From: Pukyongiella litopenaei
GTDB taxonomy: Bacteria > Pseudomonadota > Alphaproteobacteria > Rhodobacterales > Rhodobacteraceae
Assembly (NCBI RefSeq): GCF_003008555.2
Contig: NZ_CP043619.1
Location: 103,435-167,434, forward strand
Length of the DNA stretch: 64,000 nucleotides
Direction of reading: 5' to 3'
Both the position numbers and the translations under genes were made by a program. Numbering within the stretch: position 1 is the stretch's first letter; each line of letters begins with the position of its first letter. This document shows, piece after piece, positions 42,877 to 50,625 of this stretch. The notes under the pieces are model-generated. The model made no database searches. It had not been told where the DNA came from and saw only the letters and a list, made by a program, of their open reading frames with translations.

Positions 42877-44193
42877 TCAGTTCCTTATAAGACTGGGCAG
42901 CCACAGCGCGATCTCTGGAAAGATCGTCACGATGGTGACCAACAAAAGGGTGCACAGGATGAACGGTGCGGCTGCGCGCGCGATTTCTCCCAAGGTCGTT
43001 CCGGGCGGGCTGACGCTCAACATGACGAACAGTAGCAGTCCGAACGGTGGCGTCGCGAGGCTCAGTTCGAGGCCGAGCAACATGACCACGCCGAACCACA
43101 CCGGGTCAAAGCCGTTCAGGATGATCAGCGGCATGAAGATCGGGATGGTGAGCATCATGATCGACAGCTGATCCATGAACATGCCCAGGATCAGCACGAT
43201 GAGGAACATCAACGCGATGAGCGCATACGGGTTCAGGTCGAGGCTCTTGGCGAATCCGATCAAGCCGGACGAGGCTCCGGAAAAGGCCATGATCTGGGAA
43301 AACGTCGTCGAGCCCAGGATGATCACCAGCATCATGCCCGACACCTTCAGCGACTCCATCAGGGACGCCCGGATCGCCTCGATGGTCAGCACGTTTTTCA
43401 GCAGCGCCAGGATCAGAACCGCGAATGTGCCAAAGGCCGCGGATTCCGATGGTGTTGCCCAGCCAAGCAGGATCATCCCGATCACCGCGAACACCACGAG
43501 CCCCATCGGCAGGACATCAACTGTAACCGCACGCAGGATTTCCTTGGCTGTTGCGCGGTCGGCCGCGTAGCCGGGCGCGGCATCCGGATCGGCATAGATT
43601 TGCCATGCGATCGTCACGATGAAGAGAAGCGCAAGGAGAACGCCGGGGATCAGGCCTGCGATCAGCAGGGCCCCCACATCAATCCGGGCAAGCGATCCGA
43701 ACAGCACCGCCAAGGAAGACGGCGGGATGATCATCGCAAGCCCGCCGGTAGCCAGGATCGGCCCCATGATCATGTGCTTCTTGTAGCCCCGCTTGAGCAT
43801 GTCAGGCAGCAGGGTCGTCCCGAGAAGGGCGGTGTTGGCGATCGACGATCCCGACAGCGTCGCGAAAAGCGTCCCGCCCGCCACCGTCAGATAAGCAAGC
43901 CGCCCTTTGATCGAGCCAAAGCACTTGTCCAGCGCGTCAAAGACCCGTGCCGCCAGCCCCGTATGAAACAGCAGCGCACCCATTAGAATGAACAGGGGAA
44001 CCGGTACGAGCGCAAAGCTTGTCACTGCCGTCGTCGAATTGGTGATCAACTGATCGATGCCGACCAACCCACCCATGAAGAGAAAGGCACCGACGACGTT
44101 GATCGTGATAAATGCTACGGCCACCGGCACGCCGATGAACATGCAGAAGAGAAGGCCCCCTATCAGGTAGAAGGCTGCGACATACCATTCCAT
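42877..44193 (-). CDS. dctM: TRAP transporter large membrane subunit (DctM type)
   Basis: A 438-residue protein with about 12 membrane helices and the DctM pattern: GSSIANTALLGTTLLPDMLKRGY, IIPPSSLAVLFG and LGMFMDQLSIMMLTIPIF. It is the transport channel of a sodium-driven carboxylate importer with the DctQ and DctP partners upstream. The start overlaps dctQ (TGATG). Confidence 0.94.
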   Translation of the reverse strand: MEWYVAAFYLIGGLLFCMFIGVPVAVAFITINVVGAFLFMGGLVGIDQLITNSTTAVTSFALVPVPLFILMGALLFHTGLAARVFDALDKCFGSIKGRLAYLTVAGGTLFATLSGSSIANTALLGTTLLPDMLKRGYKKHMIMGPILATGGLAMIIPPSSLAVLFGSLARIDVGALLIAGLIPGVLLALLFIVTIAWQIYADPDAAPGYAADRATAKEILRAVTVDVLPMGLVVFAVIGMILLGWATPSESAAFGTFAVLILALLKNVLTIEAIRASLMESLKVSGMMLVIILGSTTFSQIMAFSGASSGLIGFAKSLDLNPYALIALMFLIVLILGMFMDQLSIMMLTIPIFMPLIILNGFDPVWFGVVMLLGLELSLATPPFGLLLFVMLSVSPPGTTLGEIARAAAPFILCTLLLVTIVTIFPEIALWLPSLIRN

Positions 44194-44690
44194 CAGCCTT
44201 CTCCTTGCGAGCCGCGGAACCGTTCGCCGCGCAAGAGCAATATCAGGAACTCGACAGCCATCAGGCCGAAGCCGACGCTCAGCATCGCATACAGCACCCA
44301 TCCGGGGAAATTGACGGACCGCATGTCAACCGCACCGTTCTGCGTCACTTCGATGGCGACGGCGGCTGCGCGCCAGCTCACGACGGCCAGTACCAACACG
44401 GACAGTGTCAGGGCGACCTGCGACACCACACGCCGAACAGCTGCGGGCATCTTGTCGACGAAGGACTGGATCGCGACGTGGCCATTTGTGCGCACCAGAT
44501 AGGGGGCAACGGCCATCGTGCTGAACAGCAGTCCATACTCGATCAGTGCACTGAATGCCTGGAGGGAGCGGTAGCCGAGGTTCCGCATGGCGACATCACC
44601 GATAATCGCAATGGCTATGAACGAGAGACACGCCACCCCTAAGTAGACGAGGCACCTGAGGGTGCCATCATACAGTTTCATAAAGATCAT
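44193..44690 (-). CDS. dctQ: TRAP transporter small membrane subunit (DctQ type)
   Basis: A 165-residue protein with four membrane helices and the DctQ-like segment YGLLFSTMAVAPYLVRTNGHVAIQSFVDKMP. I chose the ATG at 44690, which has GAAGG eight bases upstream; a GTG at 44729 would add 13 residues. It lies 65 bases after dctP and overlaps dctM. Confidence 0.9.
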   Translation of the reverse strand: MIFMKLYDGTLRCLVYLGVACLSFIAIAIIGDVAMRNLGYRSLQAFSALIEYGLLFSTMAVAPYLVRTNGHVAIQSFVDKMPAAVRRVVSQVALTLSVLVLAVVSWRAAAVAIEVTQNGAVDMRSVNFPGWVLYAMLSVGFGLMAVEFLILLLRGERFRGSQGEG

Positions 44691-44755
44691 TAGCAGGACC
44701 TTCTCCATGCAAGGCAATTGCGCGGACACGACGGTACGTGCCCGCGCGAACTCGG

Positions 44756-45769
44756 TTATTGCTGGTAGTAGGCGGCCTTCAACTGGTCATAGTATTCGGA
44801 ACCGGCGTTTTCCATCCGCTCCCAGACCTTTCCATACGCCGCGTCGAGGAACTCTTCCCGCGCCTCGCCTTCGAGTTCGAGGAATTGCATCCCGGACGCC
44901 TTGACGGCTTCTTCCGAGGTCTTGATCTTGTTCTGGAAATGGTCGTAGGACATCTGCTCGTATTCGGCGGTCAACCGGGTCAGCAGCTCCTTTGCCTCAT
45001 CGCTGAGCGCATCGTATTTCTCGGCGTTGGTGGCTACGGCCAGATCGGTCTGGAAGAAACCGGGATCAATCCGGTAGTTCAGGAACTTATCCCAGGACAG
45101 GTCCTCGATACCCATGGACGGCCACCCGGTCCCGTCGAAGGAATGGCGCTCGAGGCCGGTATAAACGTCGGTCACGGCCATGTTCACCGGAATGATGCCC
45201 AGCGATTCGAAGAAGCTCGTATAGAGCGGAGATGTCCGGATCCGTAGTCCGTCGAAATTGATACCGCCGTCTTCGGTCCGTTCCGGTTCGTCGAGCGTGT
45301 AGATGTGGAATTGGATACCGCCATCGAGCTGACCGTTGATGAACACCCCGAGCTTCTTGCGTGAGGCTTCCTGCATGATGGCAAGGCCGCCGTTCTTGCG
45401 CGCCTCCATCGGCGTGACGGTCGAACCGGTCCATGCGTCACCTTCGGGCATGCTCCCGAGGTAGTAGGCAAGAGGACCGTAATACATGTCCACGATGCCG
45501 CGACGAACCGCGTCCACCTGCTGGTTTTGCGGGAACATCTCCGGGCCGCCGACATAGTCGATCTGGATGACGCCCTCGCCGTTCTCGTTCACGTAGTCGA
45601 CGTAGCGCTGGAAGCTCTCCGTGAAGATCATCGATTTCGGGAAAGCGGCAATCGCGCGAAGCGTCTCTTCGGCCTTGGCGGGAATGGCTGCGCCGGCGAC
45701 CATGATCGCGGCGACGGGCAGTGCTCTTGCCACGATTTTCGTAAGTGTCTTGAAATCAGTTAGTTGCAT
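44756..45769 (-). CDS. dctP: TRAP transporter periplasmic binding protein (DctP type)
   Basis: A 337-residue exported protein with a signal peptide (1-33, ending AKA) and the DctP/TAXI-like solute-binding layout (QVDAVRRGIVDMYYGPLAYY, GLRIRTSPLYTSFFESLGIIPVNM, WPSMGIEDLSWDKFLNYRIDPGFFQ). It captures an organic acid, probably an aromatic or dicarboxylate, for import by DctQM. GGAGGAAAGACA precedes the ATG. It heads the long minus-strand operon that ends with aspartase. Confidence 0.93.
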   Translation of the reverse strand: MQLTDFKTLTKIVARALPVAAIMVAGAAIPAKAEETLRAIAAFPKSMIFTESFQRYVDYVNENGEGVIQIDYVGGPEMFPQNQQVDAVRRGIVDMYYGPLAYYLGSMPEGDAWTGSTVTPMEARKNGGLAIMQEASRKKLGVFINGQLDGGIQFHIYTLDEPERTEDGGINFDGLRIRTSPLYTSFFESLGIIPVNMAVTDVYTGLERHSFDGTGWPSMGIEDLSWDKFLNYRIDPGFFQTDLAVATNAEKYDALSDEAKELLTRLTAEYEQMSYDHFQNKIKTSEEAVKASGMQFLELEGEAREEFLDAAYGKVWERMENAGSEYYDQLKAAYYQQ

Positions 45770-45849
45770 TGTCTTTCCTCCAGTTGGGCTGATTCCCCAC
45801 GGCGTCGCATCCTTTACTTGCAGACAAGATCGCCATAGGTGTTTGGTTT

Positions 45850-45885
45850 TTCATATGTATTTTCATTTGTTAGCGCCCGTGTCAA
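45850..45885 (-). promoter_or_regulatory. Probable promoter of the TRAP-led operon
   Basis: On the minus strand a perfect TTGACA (45885-45880) is followed about 17 bases later by AT-rich DNA overlapping a TCATATG core (45851-45857) that resembles the centre of the MarR-type palindrome at 34766-34786. The -10 hexamer is weak. The site lies about 110 bases before dctP. Confidence 0.45.
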
Positions 45886-46042
45886 TTTGTCATCGTCCGC
45901 CCGAACGGGTCTCGGACTTCACGCTGACTTGAAGCATTACGGTCAAAAACGGAGATGAGGCTAGGAACCAACGCCCCCTCTTCACCACCGCCAATCCAAT
46001 ACTAGATACACGAGAGCGGCCGTTCGAAAGCGCAACAGCGCC

Positions 46043-46606
46043 TTACAAGTTGACCCACCCCTCGGGCGGCTTGCCCCGGCCCGGGTGCACGGCGCCACAG
46101 GCGGGACATGTACGCGCCTCGATGCTGTTGTGGAATGCCTCGTATACCTTAGGCAGTTCGGTGACGATCCCCTCGGCGCCACTCAGCTCCACTTCGGCGC
46201 GGTGCACCAGGCCCTCGCAGTTGAAGCAGTACCACTCGAAGCCCTCTTTCATACCGGGCTGCCGCGGCGCTTCGACGACGATGCCGATCGACCCTTCCTG
46301 CGGGCGCTGCGGCGCGTGGCGGACATGCGGCGGCAACATGAACACCTCACCCTCGCGCACCGGCACGTCGTAGATCTTGCCGCCATCGGCGATCTTCAGC
46401 ATCATGTCGCCCTTCTGCTGAAAGAACCATTCCTCGACCGGGTCGTCGTGAAAATCCACGCGCGTGTTCGGGCCACCCACGACCATCACGATCATGTCGC
46501 CTTCCTTGTGAAGCAGCTTGTTGCCGACCGGGGGGCGCAATTGGTCGGCATTGTCTTCGCACCACTTCTTGAAATTGAAGGGTTTCAGGGTGGGGTGGTT
46601 GAACAT
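46043..46606 (-). CDS. nbaC: 3-hydroxyanthranilate 3,4-dioxygenase
   Basis: A 187-residue cupin dioxygenase that opens 3-hydroxyanthranilate to 2-amino-3-carboxymuconate semialdehyde. The substrate and iron ligands are visible: GGPNTRVDFHDDPVEEWFFQ (His and Glu), MLPPHVRHAPQRP (His), and the arginines that bind the carboxylate. The bacterial rubredoxin-like C-terminal iron site is also present (WYCFNCEGLVHRA, then TCPACGAVHPG). GGAGGAAGCC precedes the ATG. Neighbours do not include an obvious carboxymuconate-semialdehyde decarboxylase, so the following step is unclear. Confidence 0.95.
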   Translation of the reverse strand: MFNHPTLKPFNFKKWCEDNADQLRPPVGNKLLHKEGDMIVMVVGGPNTRVDFHDDPVEEWFFQQKGDMMLKIADGGKIYDVPVREGEVFMLPPHVRHAPQRPQEGSIGIVVEAPRQPGMKEGFEWYCFNCEGLVHRAEVELSGAEGIVTELPKVYEAFHNSIEARTCPACGAVHPGRGKPPEGWVNL

Positions 46607-46653
46607 GGCTTCCTCCAGTTGAGACCTTCGCTGTGCGTCGAAAGGATGTGTCG

Positions 46654-46676
46654 TTATCCTATACCCTATCCAAATC
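46654..46676. promoter_or_regulatory. Putative LysR-controlled site upstream of the dioxygenase gene
   Basis: TTATCC (46654-46659) overlapping CCTATACC (46658-46665), then ATCCAAATC (46668-46676). The same words occur in front of the DapA/aspartate-dehydrogenase pair (48645-48678), with CCTATACC in reverse complement, and TTATCC with GATACC occur before the aldehyde dehydrogenase (50524-50543). Shared words in three promoters of one cluster suggest a common regulator, most simply the LysR protein at 49558-50505. Confidence 0.5.
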
Positions 46677-46735
46677 CGCGCACCCGGTTTAGAAATATTC
46701 AGGGAAGTAGGTATCAGATTATGGAATATCGGGTG

Positions 46736-47614
46736 TCATTGCGAAAACAGGATCGCAGACCCCAAAAAAGCCAACCCGCCAGCCAGGGCCAGCAGCCGCC
46801 CATCAAAGCGTTCGCCCTTGAAGAACAGCGCGATAAAAGCCGCCGAGAAGAACAAATCGAGCGTGCCCAGTATCGCGACGCTCGACACCGGCGCCATGCT
46901 CAACGCGAGAAACTGCAGCGTCTGCCCGATCCCGAGGGACAACGCGGTTGCCCAATGCCAGACGCAGCGGTCGCAAAACAGGTGCCGGAAGGCACCGCCA
47001 CGGAACGCGGCGACTAAAGGAAACCAGACCAGCCCCATCACAGCCCCGAACAGCGTGCCAAACAGCGGATCGGGAATCCCATCAAGACCCATGCGGCGGA
47101 AACTGTAGGCCAGAGCATAGCACAGCGCAGACGCAATGCCGAACAGGTCTCCGGTCAAGTTCTGCGTGATGGACAGGTGGCACGGCAGCAGTTGATAGCA
47201 CAACACGCCTGCCATGATGATGGCGCCGCCCACCAGGACGTGCGCTTCTGGCCACTCGCCTAAAAGCATCAGCCCGCAGGGTAGAGCGAAGACCGGGATC
47301 AGGCGGCGGAACAGGGCAGCCTTGACCGCGCCAATCCGTTCGGTGGCCCGGTACATCGTCGTCCGGCCCAGCACTGTCGAAAAGATCCCGGCAAGCGCGA
47401 ACAGGGCCAAGCCGGGCGCACTGTCCCAGCTGGCCAATTGCGACAGAGACACGCCACCCCAGATCAACCAGAGGCCCACCGTCAGGACGCATGTGGCGAC
47501 CACCGATAGGAAGACTCCATTGTCGCCCGTGGCGTCCTTCTTGCCCTTCGAGATCGTGACTCCGGCGATGCCGTATAACATCGCCGAGCACAGAGCGAGG
47601 ATTTCTCCGGTCAT
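46736..47614 (-). CDS. EamA/DMT-family membrane transporter
   Basis: A 292-residue protein with about ten membrane helices in two EamA repeats (LCSAMLYGIAGVTISKGKK; GIASALCYALAYSFRRMGLDG). It probably moves a metabolite of the nearby pathway, either import or efflux. It starts 10 bases after the DapA-family gene, so the two form one unit. The 129-base gap before the dioxygenase holds regulatory motifs shared with other promoters of the cluster. Confidence 0.88.
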   Translation of the reverse strand: MTGEILALCSAMLYGIAGVTISKGKKDATGDNGVFLSVVATCVLTVGLWLIWGGVSLSQLASWDSAPGLALFALAGIFSTVLGRTTMYRATERIGAVKAALFRRLIPVFALPCGLMLLGEWPEAHVLVGGAIIMAGVLCYQLLPCHLSITQNLTGDLFGIASALCYALAYSFRRMGLDGIPDPLFGTLFGAVMGLVWFPLVAAFRGGAFRHLFCDRCVWHWATALSLGIGQTLQFLALSMAPVSSVAILGTLDLFFSAAFIALFFKGERFDGRLLALAGGLAFLGSAILFSQ

Positions 47615-47624
47615 TCCCTGACCG

Positions 47625-48578
47625 TCAGAGTTTGAGTCCGCAGCTCTCGAAAGCGGCGCGGGTGGCGGCCTTTTCCGCGTCGGTCATTTCAAGCATCGGG
47701 TGGCGGACATGGCCACCCACCTGCCCCAGCAATTCCTGCCAGTACTTGCCATGCGCCGTGGGCTTGCCGCCCGGTTTGGTGCCCCGGATTGCCTCGCGCA
47801 CCGGATCAAGGCTGTTGCGGACCCGCCGCGCCTCGTCGAATTTCCCGGCAAAGGCCAGTTGCGTGTATTCGTGCATCCGCAGGTCGTTCGCGGTCTGCAA
47901 CTGGTAAGGCGGCGAGGAACACAGGTAGAGCTGCCAGCCCAGCTCCTCTATATTATCGAGCCATTCGTCCTCGGAAGAAGTGGAAACAAGGATCTTGTCC
48001 CCCACCATGCGGCTCAGGCGCGCATAAATCTCGCGCGGGACCGAGTATTTGATAGCCATAATGTTGGGCAGGTCCGCGATGCGCGCGCAGGTCTCGGGCT
48101 CCATCAGGTAACCGCTGTCGGGGTGCGACCACATCGCGATGCCGATATCGAGGCGATCGCACAGGTACTTGTAGTAGTTGTAGAGCACTTCGTCCCGGTC
48201 ATGGCAGAAGCTCAGCATCGGCGCATGGACGACGACATAATCGGCGCCGCAGTCCTGCGCGTGCAGACCGAGTTCCAGCACCGTATCCACGTTCTGGTCA
48301 GAGATCGACATGATCGTGCCCGCTTTGCCGCCGCATTCCTCGGCGGCGACGGTCATGTTGCGCTTGCGCTCGTCCAGCGACATCGACCAGAACTCGCCCT
48401 GCTTGCCGGCGATGAAAAGCCCCTGGATTTGCAAGTCGTCGATCCAGTGGCGGATATTGTGGCGCAGGCCGGCTTCGTCAAAGCTGCCATCCGCGTGAAA
48501 CGGGTTCAATGCGGCCGCCCAGATTCCCCACATGGTTTCGCGGGCGTGGGCCTTGGCTTCATGCTTCGTGTATTGCAT
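47625..48578 (-). CDS. DapA-family (N-acetylneuraminate lyase class) aldolase/hydratase
   Basis: A 317-residue TIM-barrel enzyme of the dihydrodipicolinate synthase class. The Schiff-base lysine lies in NIMAIKYSVP and the N-terminal GIWAAALNPFHADGSFDEAGL and ADYVVVHAPMLSF are typical; the family GTTGE motif reads IAGKQGEFWSMS. Members cleave or form pyruvate-containing carbon skeletons, or hydrate and cleave aromatic breakdown products. Co-transcribed with the EamA transporter and divergent from the aspartate-dehydrogenase-like gene. The substrate is not recognisable; it could act on the open-chain product of 3-hydroxyanthranilate cleavage. Confidence 0.87.
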   Translation of the reverse strand: MQYTKHEAKAHARETMWGIWAAALNPFHADGSFDEAGLRHNIRHWIDDLQIQGLFIAGKQGEFWSMSLDERKRNMTVAAEECGGKAGTIMSISDQNVDTVLELGLHAQDCGADYVVVHAPMLSFCHDRDEVLYNYYKYLCDRLDIGIAMWSHPDSGYLMEPETCARIADLPNIMAIKYSVPREIYARLSRMVGDKILVSTSSEDEWLDNIEELGWQLYLCSSPPYQLQTANDLRMHEYTQLAFAGKFDEARRVRNSLDPVREAIRGTKPGGKPTAHGKYWQELLGQVGGHVRHPMLEMTDAEKAATRAAFESCGLKL

Positions 48579-48644
48579 CGGATGGAGTCCCTTGGTTCTG
48601 CGGCTCGGACAGGATGTGCGTGAAAGCTGCAGCGAATCCCTGGA

Positions 48645-48678
48645 TTATCCAAATCGAATGTTTGAAATCAGGTATAGG
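48645..48678. promoter_or_regulatory. Putative LysR-controlled site in the divergent dapA-like/aspDH-like promoter region
   Basis: TTATCC (48645-48650) runs into ATCCAAATC (48647-48655), and GGTATAGG (48671-48678) follows; the latter is the reverse complement of CCTATACC at 46658-46665. A near-palindrome GGAAAATCGAATTTCC starts at 48677. The region is AT-rich compared with its surroundings and separates the leftward dapA-like and rightward aspartate-dehydrogenase-like genes. Confidence 0.5.
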
Positions 48679-48739
48679 AAAATCGAATTTCCAAGAGCCT
48701 TGTGTTAAAGTTAATATAGTGCCCCAAACAGGAGGCTTC

Positions 48740-49546
48740 ATGAAGATTGGTCTGATCGGCCGCGGCGCCATCGCCCGGTATGTCGAAGAAAAGCTGAAAG
48801 CCGAGGGTCACCCTGTCACGGCCTACCTGCTACGTCCCCAAAGGGTGGATGAGATGCGGGCGGCGCACTGCACGCAGACAGGCGACGGGCCTGCCTTCGT
48901 GTCCTCGGTCGCGGATTTGCCTGCGGATCTGGATCGCGTCGTCGATTGCGCGGGGCATCATGCGTTGCACGAGTATGGCACTGCGATTCTGCGCGCAGGT
49001 TTCGATCTGACCACCGTCTCGCTGGGCGCTCTGGCCGACCCGGCACTCGAAGAAGACCTTCGGCACGCGGCCATCGAGGGTGGCGCGGCCCTGTCCCTTG
49101 CCAGTGGCGCCATCGGCGCGCTGGACGCCTTGCGCTCCGCCCGGATTGGAGAGCTGAAATCGGTCCGCTACGTGGGCCGCAAGCCGCCCGAAGGCTGGCG
49201 TGGATCGCCCGCCGAGGACCAACTGGATCTGGCCGCCTTGACCGATACCCCGGCCACCCATTTCGCCGGAACCGCCCGCGGGGCGGCCCGGGCCTATCCC
49301 AAGAACGCCAATGTCGCCGCCGCGGTTGCCTTGGCCGGGATCGGTTTCGACCGGACCGAAGCGGAGTTGATCGCCGACCCGACGGCCACCGCCAACATCC
49401 ACGAAATCCATGCCGAAGGTACCTTTGGTCAACTGGAATTCCGCATCTCCGGCAAGCCGCTGCCCGGCAACCCGAGAAGTTCCGCCTTGGCAGCCATGAG
49501 CGTAGTCGATACGATCCTGCAAAGCGCAAGCCCGATACGATTTTAG
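48740..49546 (+). CDS. Aspartate dehydrogenase-like NAD(P)-dependent oxidoreductase
   Basis: A 268-residue protein with a Rossmann start MKIGLIGRGAIARYVEEKL and the L-aspartate dehydrogenase pattern (VVDCAGHHALHEYG, LSLASGAIGALDAL, VRYVGRKPPEGWRG, YPKNANVAAAVALAGIG, EIHAEGTFGQLEFRISGKPLPGNPRSS). It would interconvert an amino acid and its imino/oxo form. GGAGGCTTC precedes the ATG. Together with aspartase in the same island, it points to an aspartate-like intermediate or to removal of an amino group released from an aromatic amine. Confidence 0.88.
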   Translation: MKIGLIGRGAIARYVEEKLKAEGHPVTAYLLRPQRVDEMRAAHCTQTGDGPAFVSSVADLPADLDRVVDCAGHHALHEYGTAILRAGFDLTTVSLGALADPALEEDLRHAAIEGGAALSLASGAIGALDALRSARIGELKSVRYVGRKPPEGWRGSPAEDQLDLAALTDTPATHFAGTARGAARAYPKNANVAAAVALAGIGFDRTEAELIADPTATANIHEIHAEGTFGQLEFRISGKPLPGNPRSSALAAMSVVDTILQSASPIRF

Positions 49547-49557
49547 GAAATGACGCC

Positions 49558-50505
49558 TTGCCAACCGGTCACGCCCGCATCGTCGACCGCGTCACTGCGC
49601 GACTGAAGCTCAAACAGCTTCGGCTGCTTGTGGCGGTGGGCAAGCACGGCAACATCCAGTATGCCGCGCGCGAACTGAACGTCTCGCAGCCTTCGGCAAC
49701 CAAGATGATCCAGGATCTCGAACTGGATTTCGAGGTCCAGCTGTTCGAGCGCACCAACCGAGGTGTCGTGCCAACCCCCTATGGCGAGGCCTTGATCCGC
49801 CATGGCAAGCTGATCTTCGCGCAGATCTCCAACGCGGCGCAGGAACTGGACGACCTCAACGAAGGCAGCAGCGGACGGGTGGTGATCGGCACCCTGTTGG
49901 CGGCCTCGTCGCACCTGTTGCCGCTGGCGATCGAGCAGGTCCTTCAGGATCGACCCCGCCTGGCCATCAAGGTCGTCGAAGGCACCAACGAGGTGCTGAT
50001 TCCCGAGTTGCGCTCGGGCGAGATCGACCTCGTTGCGGGCCGGTTGCCGACCCACCGCTACCGCGATGAATTGACACAAGAAAAACTCTTTGACGAACAC
50101 ATCCTCGTGGTTGCCGGTACGGATCACCCGCTGGCCGGTCGCACGGCGTTGGAGTTCGGGGATCTGAAGCAATTCGGCTGGATCCTGCCGCCGGTCGAGA
50201 CGACCCTCCGGCGCCAACTGAATCAGTACTTTCTGAGACAGGATCAGTACCATCCGCCCTTCGCGCTGGAATCCGTCTCCTACTTGACTAATCGGAGCCT
50301 GCTTAGGTCGCGGGATTACATCGCGCTGATGCCTTCCCATGTGGCGGCACAGGATATCGACGTGGGCCTTCTGGTGCGGCTCGACCTCACCCTGCCCTTC
50401 GGCAACGGCCCGGTCGGCGTTTCCTATCGCCGGAACGGGCGGATGTCCCCAGCCGGGGAGGCGATGCTCCAGTCCCTGCGCAAAGCGGCGGCCCGGATCG
50501 GTTGA
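49558..50505 (+). CDS. LysR-family transcriptional regulator of the dioxygenase cluster
   Basis: A 315-residue regulator if started at the TTG 49558-49560, which has AGGAAA eight bases upstream. The N-terminal winged helix reads LKLKQLRLLVAVGKHGNIQYAARELNVSQPSATKMIQDLE, and the ligand-binding domain follows (GRVVIGTLLAASSHLLPLAI, LRSGEIDLVAGRL). It lies 11 bases after the aspartate-dehydrogenase-like gene in the same direction, and likely controls both divergent units and the aldehyde dehydrogenase. Confidence 0.88.
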   Translation: MPTGHARIVDRVTARLKLKQLRLLVAVGKHGNIQYAARELNVSQPSATKMIQDLELDFEVQLFERTNRGVVPTPYGEALIRHGKLIFAQISNAAQELDDLNEGSSGRVVIGTLLAASSHLLPLAIEQVLQDRPRLAIKVVEGTNEVLIPELRSGEIDLVAGRLPTHRYRDELTQEKLFDEHILVVAGTDHPLAGRTALEFGDLKQFGWILPPVETTLRRQLNQYFLRQDQYHPPFALESVSYLTNRSLLRSRDYIALMPSHVAAQDIDVGLLVRLDLTLPFGNGPVGVSYRRNGRMSPAGEAMLQSLRKAAARIG

Positions 50506-50523
50506 GGGCCACGCCTGCCCCTG

Positions 50524-50543
50524 TTATCCGGAAAAGCGATACC
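50524..50543. promoter_or_regulatory. Third copy of the putative LysR motif, upstream of the aldehyde dehydrogenase
   Basis: TTATCC (50524-50529) and GATACC (50538-50543) lie in the 120-base gap between lysR and the aldehyde dehydrogenase gene; they resemble the TTATCC and TATACC words at 46654-46665. The motif is degenerate, so this is weaker than the other two sites. Confidence 0.35.
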
Positions 50544-50625
50544 CGTATTCTGGCAATTCACTTGAGAGAAAACCTGGCCTCGCGCGATGAATAGCTCATC
50601 CGTCCCAAGTCCGAGGCCTTATCGA

